A DNA stretch of 20,137 bases from IMG/VR virus record IMGVR_UViG_3300018080_000699, positions 1 to 20,137 of that record, one strand, 5' to 3'. Source of the DNA: a virus. Each line of letters opens with the position of its first letter. Within the stretch, counting starts at the first letter, position 1. The translations under genes and the position numbers were made by a program. Positions 6,898 through 12,379 of this stretch are shown in pieces. The notes beneath the pieces were generated by a model. That model did no database searches. It was not told the origin of the DNA and saw only the letters and a program-made list of their open reading frames with translations.

Positions 6898-7674
6898 ATG
6901 TACACCAGTTCCTTCAAGCCTCGGTCGCGGATCACGGCCACCGTCGTCGGCGCCGCGGATGGCGGCGACCTGGTCCGACTCGGCGGCTGTGTCGCCGGCG
7001 CCTTCGATCGACCCGTCGCCGCCGCTGGCAGCGACGACTTTGCCGCACCCGCGGCTGGGGCCCGCAAGATCACCTGTGACGACGGCGAAACGTTCGCGGT
7101 CGGCGACGAGGTGTGGGTTGACGCTAGCACGGAACAGGCCGAACCGTTGACCGCCGATCTCGACTTCAGCGAGGACTACTGCGTCGGCATTTGCTGCCGC
7201 GCGAAGGTCGCCAGCAGCGGCGAACTTTACGTGGTCTACATGCCGCTGGAATACGTCGACCGACACAACGTGATCGCCCCGCTGGCCTACGAGTTCGACT
7301 GCGACGGCGACAACGGCGACACCGACGACCACCAGCTGATTCCCTCCTGGCAAAACCGCCACGGCCTGGTGTTGGAGCTGGCCTATGCCCGGGTGACGGA
7401 GCAGTTCGCCGGCACCACCGAAGACCAAGGTGTGGTCACCGTCTACGACGACGACGACAACGCCCTCTGCACGCTGACGCCCAGCGACGCCGGCGCCGAC
7501 GCGGTGGGAGACGTCGTGATTGGCACGAACCCGGTGATCGGCGGCAGCACGGGCGACGCCATCAAGACCGTGGCCGCCGGCAAGGGGATCTACGCCAAGG
7601 TCACCCAGCAGACGACGGGCGGTACGCCCGCCGGCAAGCTGGCCGTGCACCTGAAGGTCAGCCCGCTGATCTGA
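6898..7674 (+). CDS. DUF2190-like capsid decoration protein with C-terminal beta domain
   Basis: The 258-residue product directly follows the capsid gene. Residues 1-120 fit the DUF2190-type decoration pattern: ITATVVGAADGGDLVRLGG, then AAPAAGARKI, then FAVGDEVWVDAS and VGICCRAKVASSGELYVVYM. Such proteins coat or stabilise capsids. A short acidic linker (DCDGDNGDTDD) leads to a second domain, residues about 148-258, with HGLVLELAYARVTEQ, an acidic patch YDDDDNALC, and the end TPAGKLAVHLKVSPLI, which looks like a small beta-sandwich. A comparable pattern appears in the gene at 11284. The start is supported by CAGGAG at 6881-6886. Virion surface location is inferred from position and family resemblance. 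Confidence 0.72.
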   Translation: MYTSSFKPRSRITATVVGAADGGDLVRLGGCVAGAFDRPVAAAGSDDFAAPAAGARKITCDDGETFAVGDEVWVDASTEQAEPLTADLDFSEDYCVGICCRAKVASSGELYVVYMPLEYVDRHNVIAPLAYEFDCDGDNGDTDDHQLIPSWQNRHGLVLELAYARVTEQFAGTTEDQGVVTVYDDDDNALCTLTPSDAGADAVGDVVIGTNPVIGGSTGDAIKTVAAGKGIYAKVTQQTTGGTPAGKLAVHLKVSPLI

Positions 7675-7676
7675 TC

Positions 7677-7796
7677 GTGGGGGACTCGCTCCGCGAGTTC
7701 TGCCCGAATGTGGGAGACTCGCTCTGCGAGTTTACCCGAATGTGGGAGACTCGCTCCGCGAGTCTCAACCTCCGACTTGCGGAGCAAGTCGGGCAT
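7677..7796. repeat. Palindromic array R5, 4 units
   Basis: Forward units begin at 7677, 7710 and 7742, and an inverted unit occupies 7772-7792 with a CCGACTTGC/GCAAGTCGG arm pair. The array starts 2 nt after the TGA of the decoration gene. The second unit is decayed at its right arm (GCGAGTTTA), and spacing slips by one base between the second and third. Confidence 0.95.
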
Positions 7797-7825
7797 ATTA
7801 GCACCACCCAGGGGAGAACACCTCC

Positions 7826-7927
7826 GTGATCCGAAGCCTGGGCGGCGTCGCCTCGCGGCGCGCCGCCCGGGCGGGCACGGGCCTATGTGGGGAACTTGCT
7901 CCGCAAGTTCCAACCCAATGTGGGTGA
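7826..7927 (+). CDS. Possible 33-aa basic mini-protein running into array R6
   Basis: A GTG codon at 7826 lies 6 nt downstream of AGGGGAGAAC, a strong ribosome-binding site that otherwise serves no gene. The frame gives MIRSLGGVASRRAARAGTG and then reads the first unit of R6 in frame (CGELAPQVPTQCG) until the TGA created by a GGTGACTC-type unit. The 55 nt before the array can also fold, with GGGCGGCG at 7840-7847 pairing with CGCCGCCC at 7861-7868. The Arg/Ala-rich composition is similar to the tail of the gene at 13755. It may be a remnant or not a gene at all. Confidence 0.25.
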   Translation: MIRSLGGVASRRAARAGTGLCGELAPQVPTQCG

Positions 7928-7978
7928 CTCGCTCCGCGAGTCACAAGCGCCGACTTGCGAATTCGCAATTCGGCCACA
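7887..7978. repeat. Palindromic array R6, 3 units
   Basis: The first unit (7887-7911) has the compensated arm pair GGAACTTGC/GCAAGTTCC. The second starts 33 nt later at 7920 and has GTGACTCGC/GCGAGTCAC. The third (7950-7978) is inverted and has an imperfect stem with an AATT loop, CCGACTTGCG against CGCAATTCGG, closing with GGCCACA. Confidence 0.95.
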
Positions 7979-7993
7979 GCCAGGAAATACGCC

Positions 7994-8206
7994 ATGTCAC
8001 GTTGGGACGATTTGATCACCGACCTGGCGAACGCGGACCGCGAGCGGCAGCTCGCAGCGAGGTTAGCAGATGAACCTGTTTTCCGACGCGCTGGACTTCG
8101 TGGCCGACATGCGGGAGCAAGTGGCCGGCGAAACGATCACCTACCAGCGAATCAACGCCACGACGTCGCTAACCGCCACGAAGGGCAAGACGACCCACGA
8201 GGTTGA
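7994..8206 (+). CDS. Small ORF overlapping the connector gene, 70 aa
   Basis: ATG 7994 is preceded by CAGGAAA at good distance. The first 27 residues (MSRWDDLITDLANADRERQL and on) form a plausible charged helix. Beyond the start of the next gene at 8070 the frame becomes basic and shadow-like. Either the gene is a real small protein with a long overlap, or a once shorter gene has lost its stop codon through a frameshift just before 8070. Small helical proteins often occur at this place in head-connector regions. Confidence 0.35.
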   Translation: MSRWDDLITDLANADRERQLAARLADEPVFRRAGLRGRHAGASGRRNDHLPANQRHDVANRHEGQDDPRG

Positions 8207-8450
8207 CGATGAGAGCGGCGTTCGCACCCAAACCGACAGCCATGATTGGCTGTTACGAGCCACCGACCTGGTCATCGACGACGAACGTGTGCTGCCCGAA
8301 GTCGGTGACCGGATTTATTGGGAGGACCCTAACGGCGACACCCATGAATACGAGATCGCCTCCTTTGGGAATCCCGCCATCCATTACCGACCCAGCGACC
8401 CCCAGAACATTACTTTACGAATCCACTGCCAACACCTGGGAACGACGTAA
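8070..8450 (+). CDS. Head-tail connector (head completion) protein, FII-like
   Basis: The 126-residue product begins with a helix (MNLFSDALDFVADMREQVAG), followed by beta strands in the order ETITYQRI, SLTATKGKT, VRTQTDSHDWLLRATDLVID, then RVLPEVGDRIYWEDPNGD and YEIASFGN. The arrangement of a strand-turn-strand protein with a P-x-x-GD-x-I turn is typical of head-closure and head-tail adaptor proteins that seal the portal after packaging. Its place between capsid and tail genes matches. AGCAGATG offers only a weak ribosome-binding site, so translation may be coupled to the overlapping ORF at 7994. The stop TAA is followed after one base by R7. Confidence 0.68.
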   Translation: MNLFSDALDFVADMREQVAGETITYQRINATTSLTATKGKTTHEVDDESGVRTQTDSHDWLLRATDLVIDDERVLPEVGDRIYWEDPNGDTHEYEIASFGNPAIHYRPSDPQNITLRIHCQHLGTT

Positions 8451-8451
8451 C

Positions 8452-8505
8452 GTGGGGAACTGGCTCCGCGAGTTCCAGTTCCGACTCGCGGAGCGAGTCG
8501 GCCAC
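8452..8505. repeat. Palindromic array R7, 2 units
   Basis: A forward unit (8452-8476, arm GGAACTGGC with one uncompensated change) begins one base after the TAA. An inverted perfect unit at 8481-8505 has CCGACTCGC, loop GGA and GCGAGTCGG with a CCAC end. A partial copy, AGTCGGCCACATAAGG, follows at 8512 and runs into the next ribosome-binding site. Confidence 0.95.
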
Positions 8506-8533
8506 GTAACCAGTCGGCCACATAAGGAAACCC

Positions 8534-8989
8534 ATGGACATTCGCCAGAAGGAAGTCGCCGAAGCCGTTGTGACGCAACTCAACGCGCACAACGATTTCG
8601 TGATGGCCTTCAAGGCGAAACGATCCTACCGCCCGATCTACGACCTCAAACAGGATTCCGAGCTGGAAGTCAACGTGATCTGCCTCGAAGAAGAAGAGGA
8701 GGTGATGGATCGCGGCTTCACCAGCGAATTCCAGTTCGTGGTTGACATCGGCGTGCAGTACAAGTTTCCGCGCAAAACCACCGACGCCGAAGAACTGGAA
8801 CACACCGACAAGCTCGTCCAACTCTGCCAGGAAATCGGCGATCACCTACGCGACAACGAAAACGATACCCTGCCCGGTTTGGCGTACCGACAGAAACGTA
8901 CAGCGGCGCCCTTCAGCCCCGAGCTGCTCGACCGCCGCCAGTTTACCGGCGTGATCGAAATCCGCTACGACTACGACGACACCGTTTAA
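8534..8989 (+). CDS. Probable tail terminator or neck protein, 151 aa
   Basis: The protein opens with a helix (MDIRQKEVAEAVVTQLNAHN), then a strand pair containing SELEVNVICLEEEEEVMDRG, a strand FQFVVDIGVQYKF, a long amphipathic helix DTDKLVQLCQEIGDHL-like segment near 95-115, and a final strand GVIEIRYDYDDTV. A helix followed by strand, strand, helix and terminal strand at about 140-150 residues is the usual layout of tail terminator (gpU-like) and neck proteins that cap the tail tube. AAGGAAACCC precedes the start. It is the only gene in this slot besides the gp10-like gene, which supports the assignment by elimination. The family itself is not certain. Confidence 0.58.
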   Translation: MDIRQKEVAEAVVTQLNAHNDFVMAFKAKRSYRPIYDLKQDSELEVNVICLEEEEEVMDRGFTSEFQFVVDIGVQYKFPRKTTDAEELEHTDKLVQLCQEIGDHLRDNENDTLPGLAYRQKRTAAPFSPELLDRRQFTGVIEIRYDYDDTV

Positions 8990-8990
8990 C

Positions 8991-9014
8991 GTGGCTGACT
9001 CGCTCCGCGAGTCG
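8991..9014. repeat. Single palindromic unit R8
   Basis: One unit starts with GTGG one base after the TAA at 8987-8989. The inner arms GACTCGC and GCGAGTC pair around loop TCC; the outer positions (CT against GG) no longer pair well. The start codon of the next gene is only 8 nt away, and the only candidate ribosome-binding site overlaps the right arm. Confidence 0.9.
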
Positions 9015-9022
9015 GATAACCA

Positions 9023-9577
9023 ATGATCGCCCTCGACTTCAAAGCCGCGAAAGCCAACTTTCTCGACTCGCCGGCCGTGCTGGCCCGGGTCGAAAAAAAC
9101 GAACGGCGCACGCTGGCTCGGTCCGGGGGATTCATCCGCACCACCGCCAGAAGAAGCATCCGCCGCCGGAAGCGCGTCAGCCAGCCGGGCGAGCCACCCA
9201 GCGCGCACGCCGCGTCGGGCGACTTTGCTTCTCTGAAGACGATCTTTTTTGCCTTTGACTTTCGCACGCGGAGCGTCGTGATCGGCCCCGTGGGACTCAA
9301 TATCCACCATTACTACCAGGGGAAACTCAGCAAGGGCACCGTGCCCGAGGTGCTCGAAAAGGGCGGCACGATCGGCATCCGAGAGAAGCGAATGAAGGCC
9401 ACCCGCTACCGAGAAGCCGGCCGCTGGCGGACGGGCCGCCGAAAGCCGCGGCCGTGGGAAGAAACCAGAGTTCGTTTGGCCACCTACGCGCCCCGCCCGT
9501 TCATGGCACCTGCCCTGCAGGTGGCGATCGATCGAGGCGTGCTCCCCAAAAACACCCGCGGTTTACTCGCCGCTTAG
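9023..9577 (+). CDS. HK97 gp10-like tail completion protein
   Basis: The 184-residue protein is very basic. It has an N-terminal helix (FLDSPAVLARVEKNERRTLA) and the segment GGFIRTTARRSIRRRKRVSQPGEPPSAH, in which Arg-rich sequence followed by P-G-E-P-P is the recurring signature of gp10-like and gpZ-like tail completion proteins. A strand FAFDFRTRSVVIGPVGLN follows, then VLEKGG, and a C-terminal block ending RPFMAPALQVAI, also typical of the family (R-P-F-x-x-P). These proteins join the tail to the head connector. The start codon follows array unit R8 directly. Two further points fit: its basic charge and its place just before the tail tube gene. Confidence 0.8.
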   Translation: MIALDFKAAKANFLDSPAVLARVEKNERRTLARSGGFIRTTARRSIRRRKRVSQPGEPPSAHAASGDFASLKTIFFAFDFRTRSVVIGPVGLNIHHYYQGKLSKGTVPEVLEKGGTIGIREKRMKATRYREAGRWRTGRRKPRPWEETRVRLATYAPRPFMAPALQVAIDRGVLPKNTRGLLAA

Positions 9578-9586
9578 GAATCTGCC

Positions 9587-9721
9587 ATGTCCGCCGCACT
9601 TACCGCCCAACTGGCCCGCATCACCCACACCAGCACCCGCCTGGCCCTGACGGAAATCTTTACCAATTTGCTGGTCACCGGCGACGATGCCCTGATGGCC
9701 ACCAACGATCGCGGATGCTAA
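9587..9721 (+). CDS. Mini-gene, 44 aa, unknown function
   Basis: ATG 9587 is 9 nt after the preceding stop codon and has TAGGAA overlapping that stop at proper spacing. The product is MSAALTAQLARITHTSTRLA followed by a second hydrophobic helix (EIFTNLLVTGDDALM) and TNDRGC. It is amphipathic-helical and has no membrane segment. Codon use is like that of neighbouring genes. I do not recognise it. A short helical protein between the gp10-like and tube genes may be a truncated gene or a true small accessory protein. Confidence 0.5.
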   Translation: MSAALTAQLARITHTSTRLALTEIFTNLLVTGDDALMATNDRGC

Positions 9722-9756
9722 CTGGAAACGAGCCGCCGTCAGCACCTACTAACAAC

Positions 9757-9878
9757 GTGGGGAACTTGCTCCGCAAGTTCCAATTGAATGTGGGGAACTC
9801 GCTCCGCGAGTTCCAACCCAATGTGGGAGACTCGCTCCGCGAGTCTCAACCTCCGACTTGCGGAGCAAGTCGGCCACA
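9757..9878. repeat. Palindromic array R9, 4 units
   Basis: Three forward units start at 9757, 9790 and 9823, exactly 33 nt apart, with arms GGAACTTGC, GGAACTCGC and GAGACTCGC and matching complements. An inverted unit at 9853-9877 (CCGACTTGC, GGA, GCAAGTCGG, CCAC) ends the array. It shows the standard architecture most clearly, and its three forward units carry three different but each self-complementary arm types. Confidence 0.97.
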
Positions 9879-9902
9879 CTCACAAACGCAAGGAAGCCAA
9901 TC

Positions 9903-10370
9903 ATGCCCCGCAGTAAACTCGCCGTCTTCTGCAAGACGTACTACAACGCCGGCAGCTACGACACGCCCACCTGGACGGTCATTCCTCAGATCAACGACAC
10001 GCTCAACCTGGGCCTGTCGAAAGACGAAGTCGATACGACGGATCGGGAAGACGCCGGCTGGGAAACCGTGATGGGTGGTGTTCGCAAGTGCCCGGTCGAT
10101 TTCAAAATCCCCTGGACGCCGGCCGATTCCGTGTTCTCAGCGCTTTGGACCGCCTGGACGTCCGACGACGACAGCGCCGTGCTTGAAATGCTGATCATGG
10201 ACGGCGCCTATGACACGGCGGGGACGAAAGGCATTCGAGCCTACATGGAGATCCTCGACTTCAAACGGGTGGAGGAAAAGAACGGCAAGGTCAATGCCGA
10301 GATCACCATGAAACCGGCCAAGAGCGACACCGACTACGCCGCCCCGTCGGTCTTTACGGGCAGCGAATAA
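9903..10370 (+). CDS. Major tail tube protein
   Basis: The start ATG 9903 is supported by CAAGGAAGCC at 9889; the open extension upstream translates only array R9. The 155-residue product has the layout of small siphovirus tail tube proteins: an N-terminal Lys/Tyr strand (AVFCKTYYNAGSYDTPTWTV), a loop LNLGLSKDEVDTTDREDAGWE, the strand VDFKIPWTP, a helix DSVFSALWTAWTS, and the strands VLEMLIMDG, RAYMEILDFKRVEEKNGKVN, AEITMKPAKSD. The phrase dividing tube strands with F-K-R-x-E-x-x-x-G-x-V is characteristic of tube and V-like proteins. Hexamers of this protein would build the tail tube. Position immediately before the tail assembly chaperone is the normal one. Confidence 0.8.
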   Translation: MPRSKLAVFCKTYYNAGSYDTPTWTVIPQINDTLNLGLSKDEVDTTDREDAGWETVMGGVRKCPVDFKIPWTPADSVFSALWTAWTSDDDSAVLEMLIMDGAYDTAGTKGIRAYMEILDFKRVEEKNGKVNAEITMKPAKSDTDYAAPSVFTGSE

Positions 10371-10394
10371 CGCGGCCCACCGATGCGGCCCAAT

Positions 10395-10497
10395 GTGGCC
10401 GACCAATGTGGTCGACTCGCTCCGCGAGTCGGAATCGGAACTCGCGGAGCGAGTTCCCCACATTCGGCTGGAACTCGCGGAGCGAGTTCCCAACATT
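10395..10497. repeat. Palindromic array R10, one forward and two inverted units
   Basis: A decayed unit start (GTGGCCGAC at 10395) is followed by a forward unit at 10408-10432 and two inverted units at 10437-10464 and 10470-10497 with loop GGA and arms GGAACTCGC/GCGAGTTCC. Unlike most arrays it carries two inverted copies. The ends CCCCACATT and CCAACATT mark the outer border. Confidence 0.93.
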
Positions 10498-10532
10498 CCT
10501 CACAACCAACCTTAGATCACGGAGCACAAACC

Positions 10533-11045
10533 ATGGAACCGATCCACTTCTTCACCGACCTGCAGGGGCGCGACTGGGGCATTGCGCCCATGTCCTGGGG
10601 CATGATCGTCAAAATCCGTTCGCGGTTTCGAGGTGTCGACTTTTCCAAGATCGTCGAAAAGGACGATCGCACGTTCGAACGCCTGGCCATGGAACCAGAG
10701 CTGCTCGTCAACGTCCTCTGGTGCACCTGCGAAGCCCAGGCGGAAGAGTTGGGTGTCTCCGGTGAGGAGTTCGGCGAATCGCTCGGCGGCGACGTTCTCG
10801 ACCAGGCCGCCCTCGCCTTGGAAAGGGCGGCCATCGATTTTTTCCCGCCCCGGGTCCGCCGGACCCTGACGAAACTGGTGGAGAAACGCAACCAGGCCAT
10901 GGATCTGGCGATGGATCAGCTGATCGAGACGGTGGACGGTCCGGAGACGAACCAGGCGATCGACCGCTTGGTGAGCGGTGCGAAGACCTCGTTTATCAAC
11001 ACGCTGGAATCCTTGGGGGAATCTGTCCCGACCCCTACACCCTGA
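10533..11045 (+). CDS. Tail assembly chaperone, G-type short form
   Basis: The start is ATG 10533, with CGGAGCAC at 10520; the open upstream extension only translates R10. The 170-residue protein begins with MEPIHFFTDLQGRDWGIAPM, contains the acidic helix AQAEELGVSGEEFGESLGGD, a helix pair around FFPPRVRRTLTKLVEKRNQA, and ends after VDGPETNQAIDRLVSGAKTS with a Pro/Thr tail VPTPTP. In siphoviruses G and the frameshifted GT bind the tape measure protein during tail assembly. It follows the tail tube gene as expected. A second frame continues past its stop, described separately as the T extension. The function assignment rests on position, size and the presence of that extension. Confidence 0.75.
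   Translation: MEPIHFFTDLQGRDWGIAPMSWGMIVKIRSRFRGVDFSKIVEKDDRTFERLAMEPELLVNVLWCTCEAQAEELGVSGEEFGESLGGDVLDQAALALERAAIDFFPPRVRRTLTKLVEKRNQAMDLAMDQLIETVDGPETNQAIDRLVSGAKTSFINTLESLGESVPTPTP
11015..11021 (+). other. Candidate -1 frameshift site G GGG GAA
   Basis: In the G frame the codons read TTG GGG GAA near the 3' end. A slip back by one base keeps the Gly tRNA fully paired and leaves the Glu tRNA paired with one G-U at the second position. After the slip, reading continues as ICPDPYTLNRLDQM, which resembles the start of T domains. A strictly canonical heptamer is not present at this place. Confidence 0.5.
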
Positions 11046-11263
11046 ACCGACTCGACCAGATGGCCACGGCCTACGTGAGCCAGCAATGGAACCACACGGC
11101 CAGTTTACAGGCCACCTTAATCAACCTGCACACCACGGAAGATAGCGACCCCGTTACGCCGGAGGAACTCCACCCGCTGATCGACACGCCGGAAACTAGA
11201 CCACCCGACGTGCCCCAGGAAATGACTTTCAGCGTCCTGGCCGCCGCCTTCCTCCGTGATTGA
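11021..11263 (+). CDS. T extension of the tail assembly chaperone (made as GT by -1 frameshift)
   Basis: The frame one base back from G is open from 10766 to the TGA at 11261-11263. After a slip at 11015-11021 it adds 80 residues, ICPDPYTLNRLDQMATAYVS and on through QQWNHTASLQATLINLHTTE to FSVLAAAFLRD, giving a GT fusion of about 243 residues. The motif D-P-x-T-L-x-x-L-x-x-M followed by a Trp helix is what T domains of this kind show. An ATG at 11060 exists, but a separate start would cut off DPYTLNRL and is less likely. The T part normally recruits the tape measure protein. The downstream gene starts 20 nt after this frame ends. Confidence 0.65.
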   Translation: MCPDPYTLNRLDQMATAYVSQQWNHTASLQATLINLHTTEDSDPVTPEELHPLIDTPETRPPDVPQEMTFSVLAAAFLRD

Positions 11264-11283
11264 ACAATAGCAAGGAAGCTAAC

Positions 11284-11787
11284 ATGGCATCCGACCAACC
11301 CAGTGTGATTCGCGGAAAACAGCATTTCCTTGATGACTGTAGCTTCGCGGTCATCGTGTTGCCGTCGTCCTGCATCACCAACACCATGATCGCCGCCGCG
11401 GCTGCGATCGACGCCACCAAGCTCGAGCAGCAGTACACGCCGGAATATGCCCAGCCGTCGGGCCAGCCGGCCTATGCTGAAACGAAAAAGCTACACACCA
11501 CCTACGCCGCCGGCGACGTGATTGCTTTTGAAGCCGGGTCCGTGTTGCCAAACCTGGACGGGGCCACCGTCGACGTCGACCTCCAGGTGGACGGCGCCAG
11601 CATCCTCACGGCCGCCGTTGAACTCGACGACACGCACACCGCCTACGAGATCGTGTCCGGCACGATCGATACCGAAGACATCGCCGCAGGCAAGGTGCTC
11701 ACGGTTGTCATCACGCCCACCCCAGGCACCGGCTCCTGCGCCCAGGGCGTCTTCTGCCGGGCCATCGTCCGCGAAGCCGCGGAGTAA
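11284..11787 (+). CDS. Beta-rich virion-type protein, 167 aa
   Basis: The start is ATG 11284, with CAAGGAAGC at 11271. The N-terminal half (residues about 1-80) carries a cysteine pair (C19, C29) in FLDDCSFAVIVLPSSCITNT, an Ala-rich stretch and AQPSGQPAYAETKKLHTTY. The C-terminal half reads as a beta sandwich: AAGDVIAFEAGSVLP, ATVDVDLQVDGASILTAAVE, KVLTVVITPTPGTG and AQGVFCRAIVREAAE. The pattern of a strand with V-D-G-x-S-I-L-T followed by a late V-x-I-T-P strand recalls the C-terminal domain of the decoration protein at 6898 and other head- or tail-decorating modules. No enzyme motif and no signal peptide are seen. I assign a structural role with low certainty. It opens the block that separates the chaperone from the tape measure. 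Confidence 0.6.
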   Translation: MASDQPSVIRGKQHFLDDCSFAVIVLPSSCITNTMIAAAAAIDATKLEQQYTPEYAQPSGQPAYAETKKLHTTYAAGDVIAFEAGSVLPNLDGATVDVDLQVDGASILTAAVELDDTHTAYEIVSGTIDTEDIAAGKVLTVVITPTPGTGSCAQGVFCRAIVREAAE

Positions 11788-11828
11788 ACCGACGCCTACA
11801 CTCACACCACTCCACAAAGGATCACGCT

Positions 11829-12239
11829 ATGTATGCAGATCTGAAAGCGCTTTTTGAAGGCAACGGTCTAATCATGCTGATCGTCGGCCTGGTCATCGGC
11901 GGTCTTCCGCTATTCAACGGCAAGACAATCATCCAACTGCTATTGGGACTGATCCCCCAACCCGAGTCGTCCCGGACCATCGAACGGGCCCGCCGGCTGG
12001 CGGCCGACGACGCCGAGCGAAAGGCCCGCGCCCAACTGGCGCAGGCGAGGTTCGAGCAAACCAAGGCGGCCTTGCCCGACGGGTTGAGCAACGACGAGAT
12101 CTTCCGCGCATCTGGCCTCCACGGCGGCATCCTGGACATCATCAAAACCTTTCTGCCAAACGTGTCGCCGATCCTACTGATCGGCGGTGCAATTGTGGTC
12201 TTCCTGCTGTTTTCCGGAAGTTTCTCCGGCTGCACCTAA
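11829..12239 (+). CDS. Membrane protein with two hydrophobic segments, holin-like candidate
   Basis: The 136-residue protein has a first hydrophobic segment at residues 13-29 (GLIMLIVGLVIGGLPLF), a second short one at about 33-43, a highly charged helix at 49-82 (RTIERARRLAADDAERKARA and on), and a clear membrane segment at 113-130 (SPILLIGGAIVVFLLFSG) with only SFSGCT after it. No signal-peptidase site is apparent. AAAGGATCAC gives a good ribosome-binding site. Its size and hydrophobic-charged-hydrophobic layout could suit a holin or a membrane anchor, but no family is recognised. The adjacent papain-like peptidase and anchored protein make a membrane or envelope role plausible. R11 starts one base after its TAA. 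Confidence 0.6.
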   Translation: MYADLKALFEGNGLIMLIVGLVIGGLPLFNGKTIIQLLLGLIPQPESSRTIERARRLAADDAERKARAQLAQARFEQTKAALPDGLSNDEIFRASGLHGGILDIIKTFLPNVSPILLIGGAIVVFLLFSGSFSGCT

Positions 12240-12240
12240 T

Positions 12241-12360
12241 GTGGGTGACTCGCTCCGCGAGTCACAACCGAATGTGGGTGACTCGCTCCGCGAGTCACAA
12301 CCGAATGGGGGGGCTCGCTCCGCGAGTCCCAGACTCCGACTGACGGAGCGAGTCGGCCAC
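12241..12360. repeat. Palindromic array R11, 4 units
   Basis: Forward units start at 12241, 12274 and 12307, exactly 33 nt apart. The first two are identical GTGACTCGC/GCGAGTCAC forms; the third is GGGGCTCGC/GCGAGTCCC. An inverted unit, CCGACTGAC, GGA, GCGAGTCGG, CCAC, ends at 12360. The array begins one base after the TAA of the membrane protein gene. Confidence 0.97.
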
Positions 12361-12379
12361 CTTGTCCCGGGACAATCCC

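Noticed and set aside
808-9878. CRISPR array, because of 33-nt periodic palindromic repeats
   Set aside because: There are no unique spacers of uniform length. The 8-nt linkers (AACCCAAT and variants) are part of the unit, unit orientation changes at array ends, and the loci are scattered between genes.
10838-10844. Canonical slippery heptamer T TTT TTC within the G gene as frameshift site
   Set aside because: A slip here would replace 65 residues of protein-like G sequence with a Gly/Pro/Asp-rich shadow sequence before reaching the T-like region. The site near 11015 joins two protein-like parts directly. It remains a second candidate.
11060-11263. Independent T gene starting at ATG 11060
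   Set aside because: The conserved-looking DPYTLNRLDQ lies upstream of this ATG in the same frame, and no clear ribosome-binding site precedes it.
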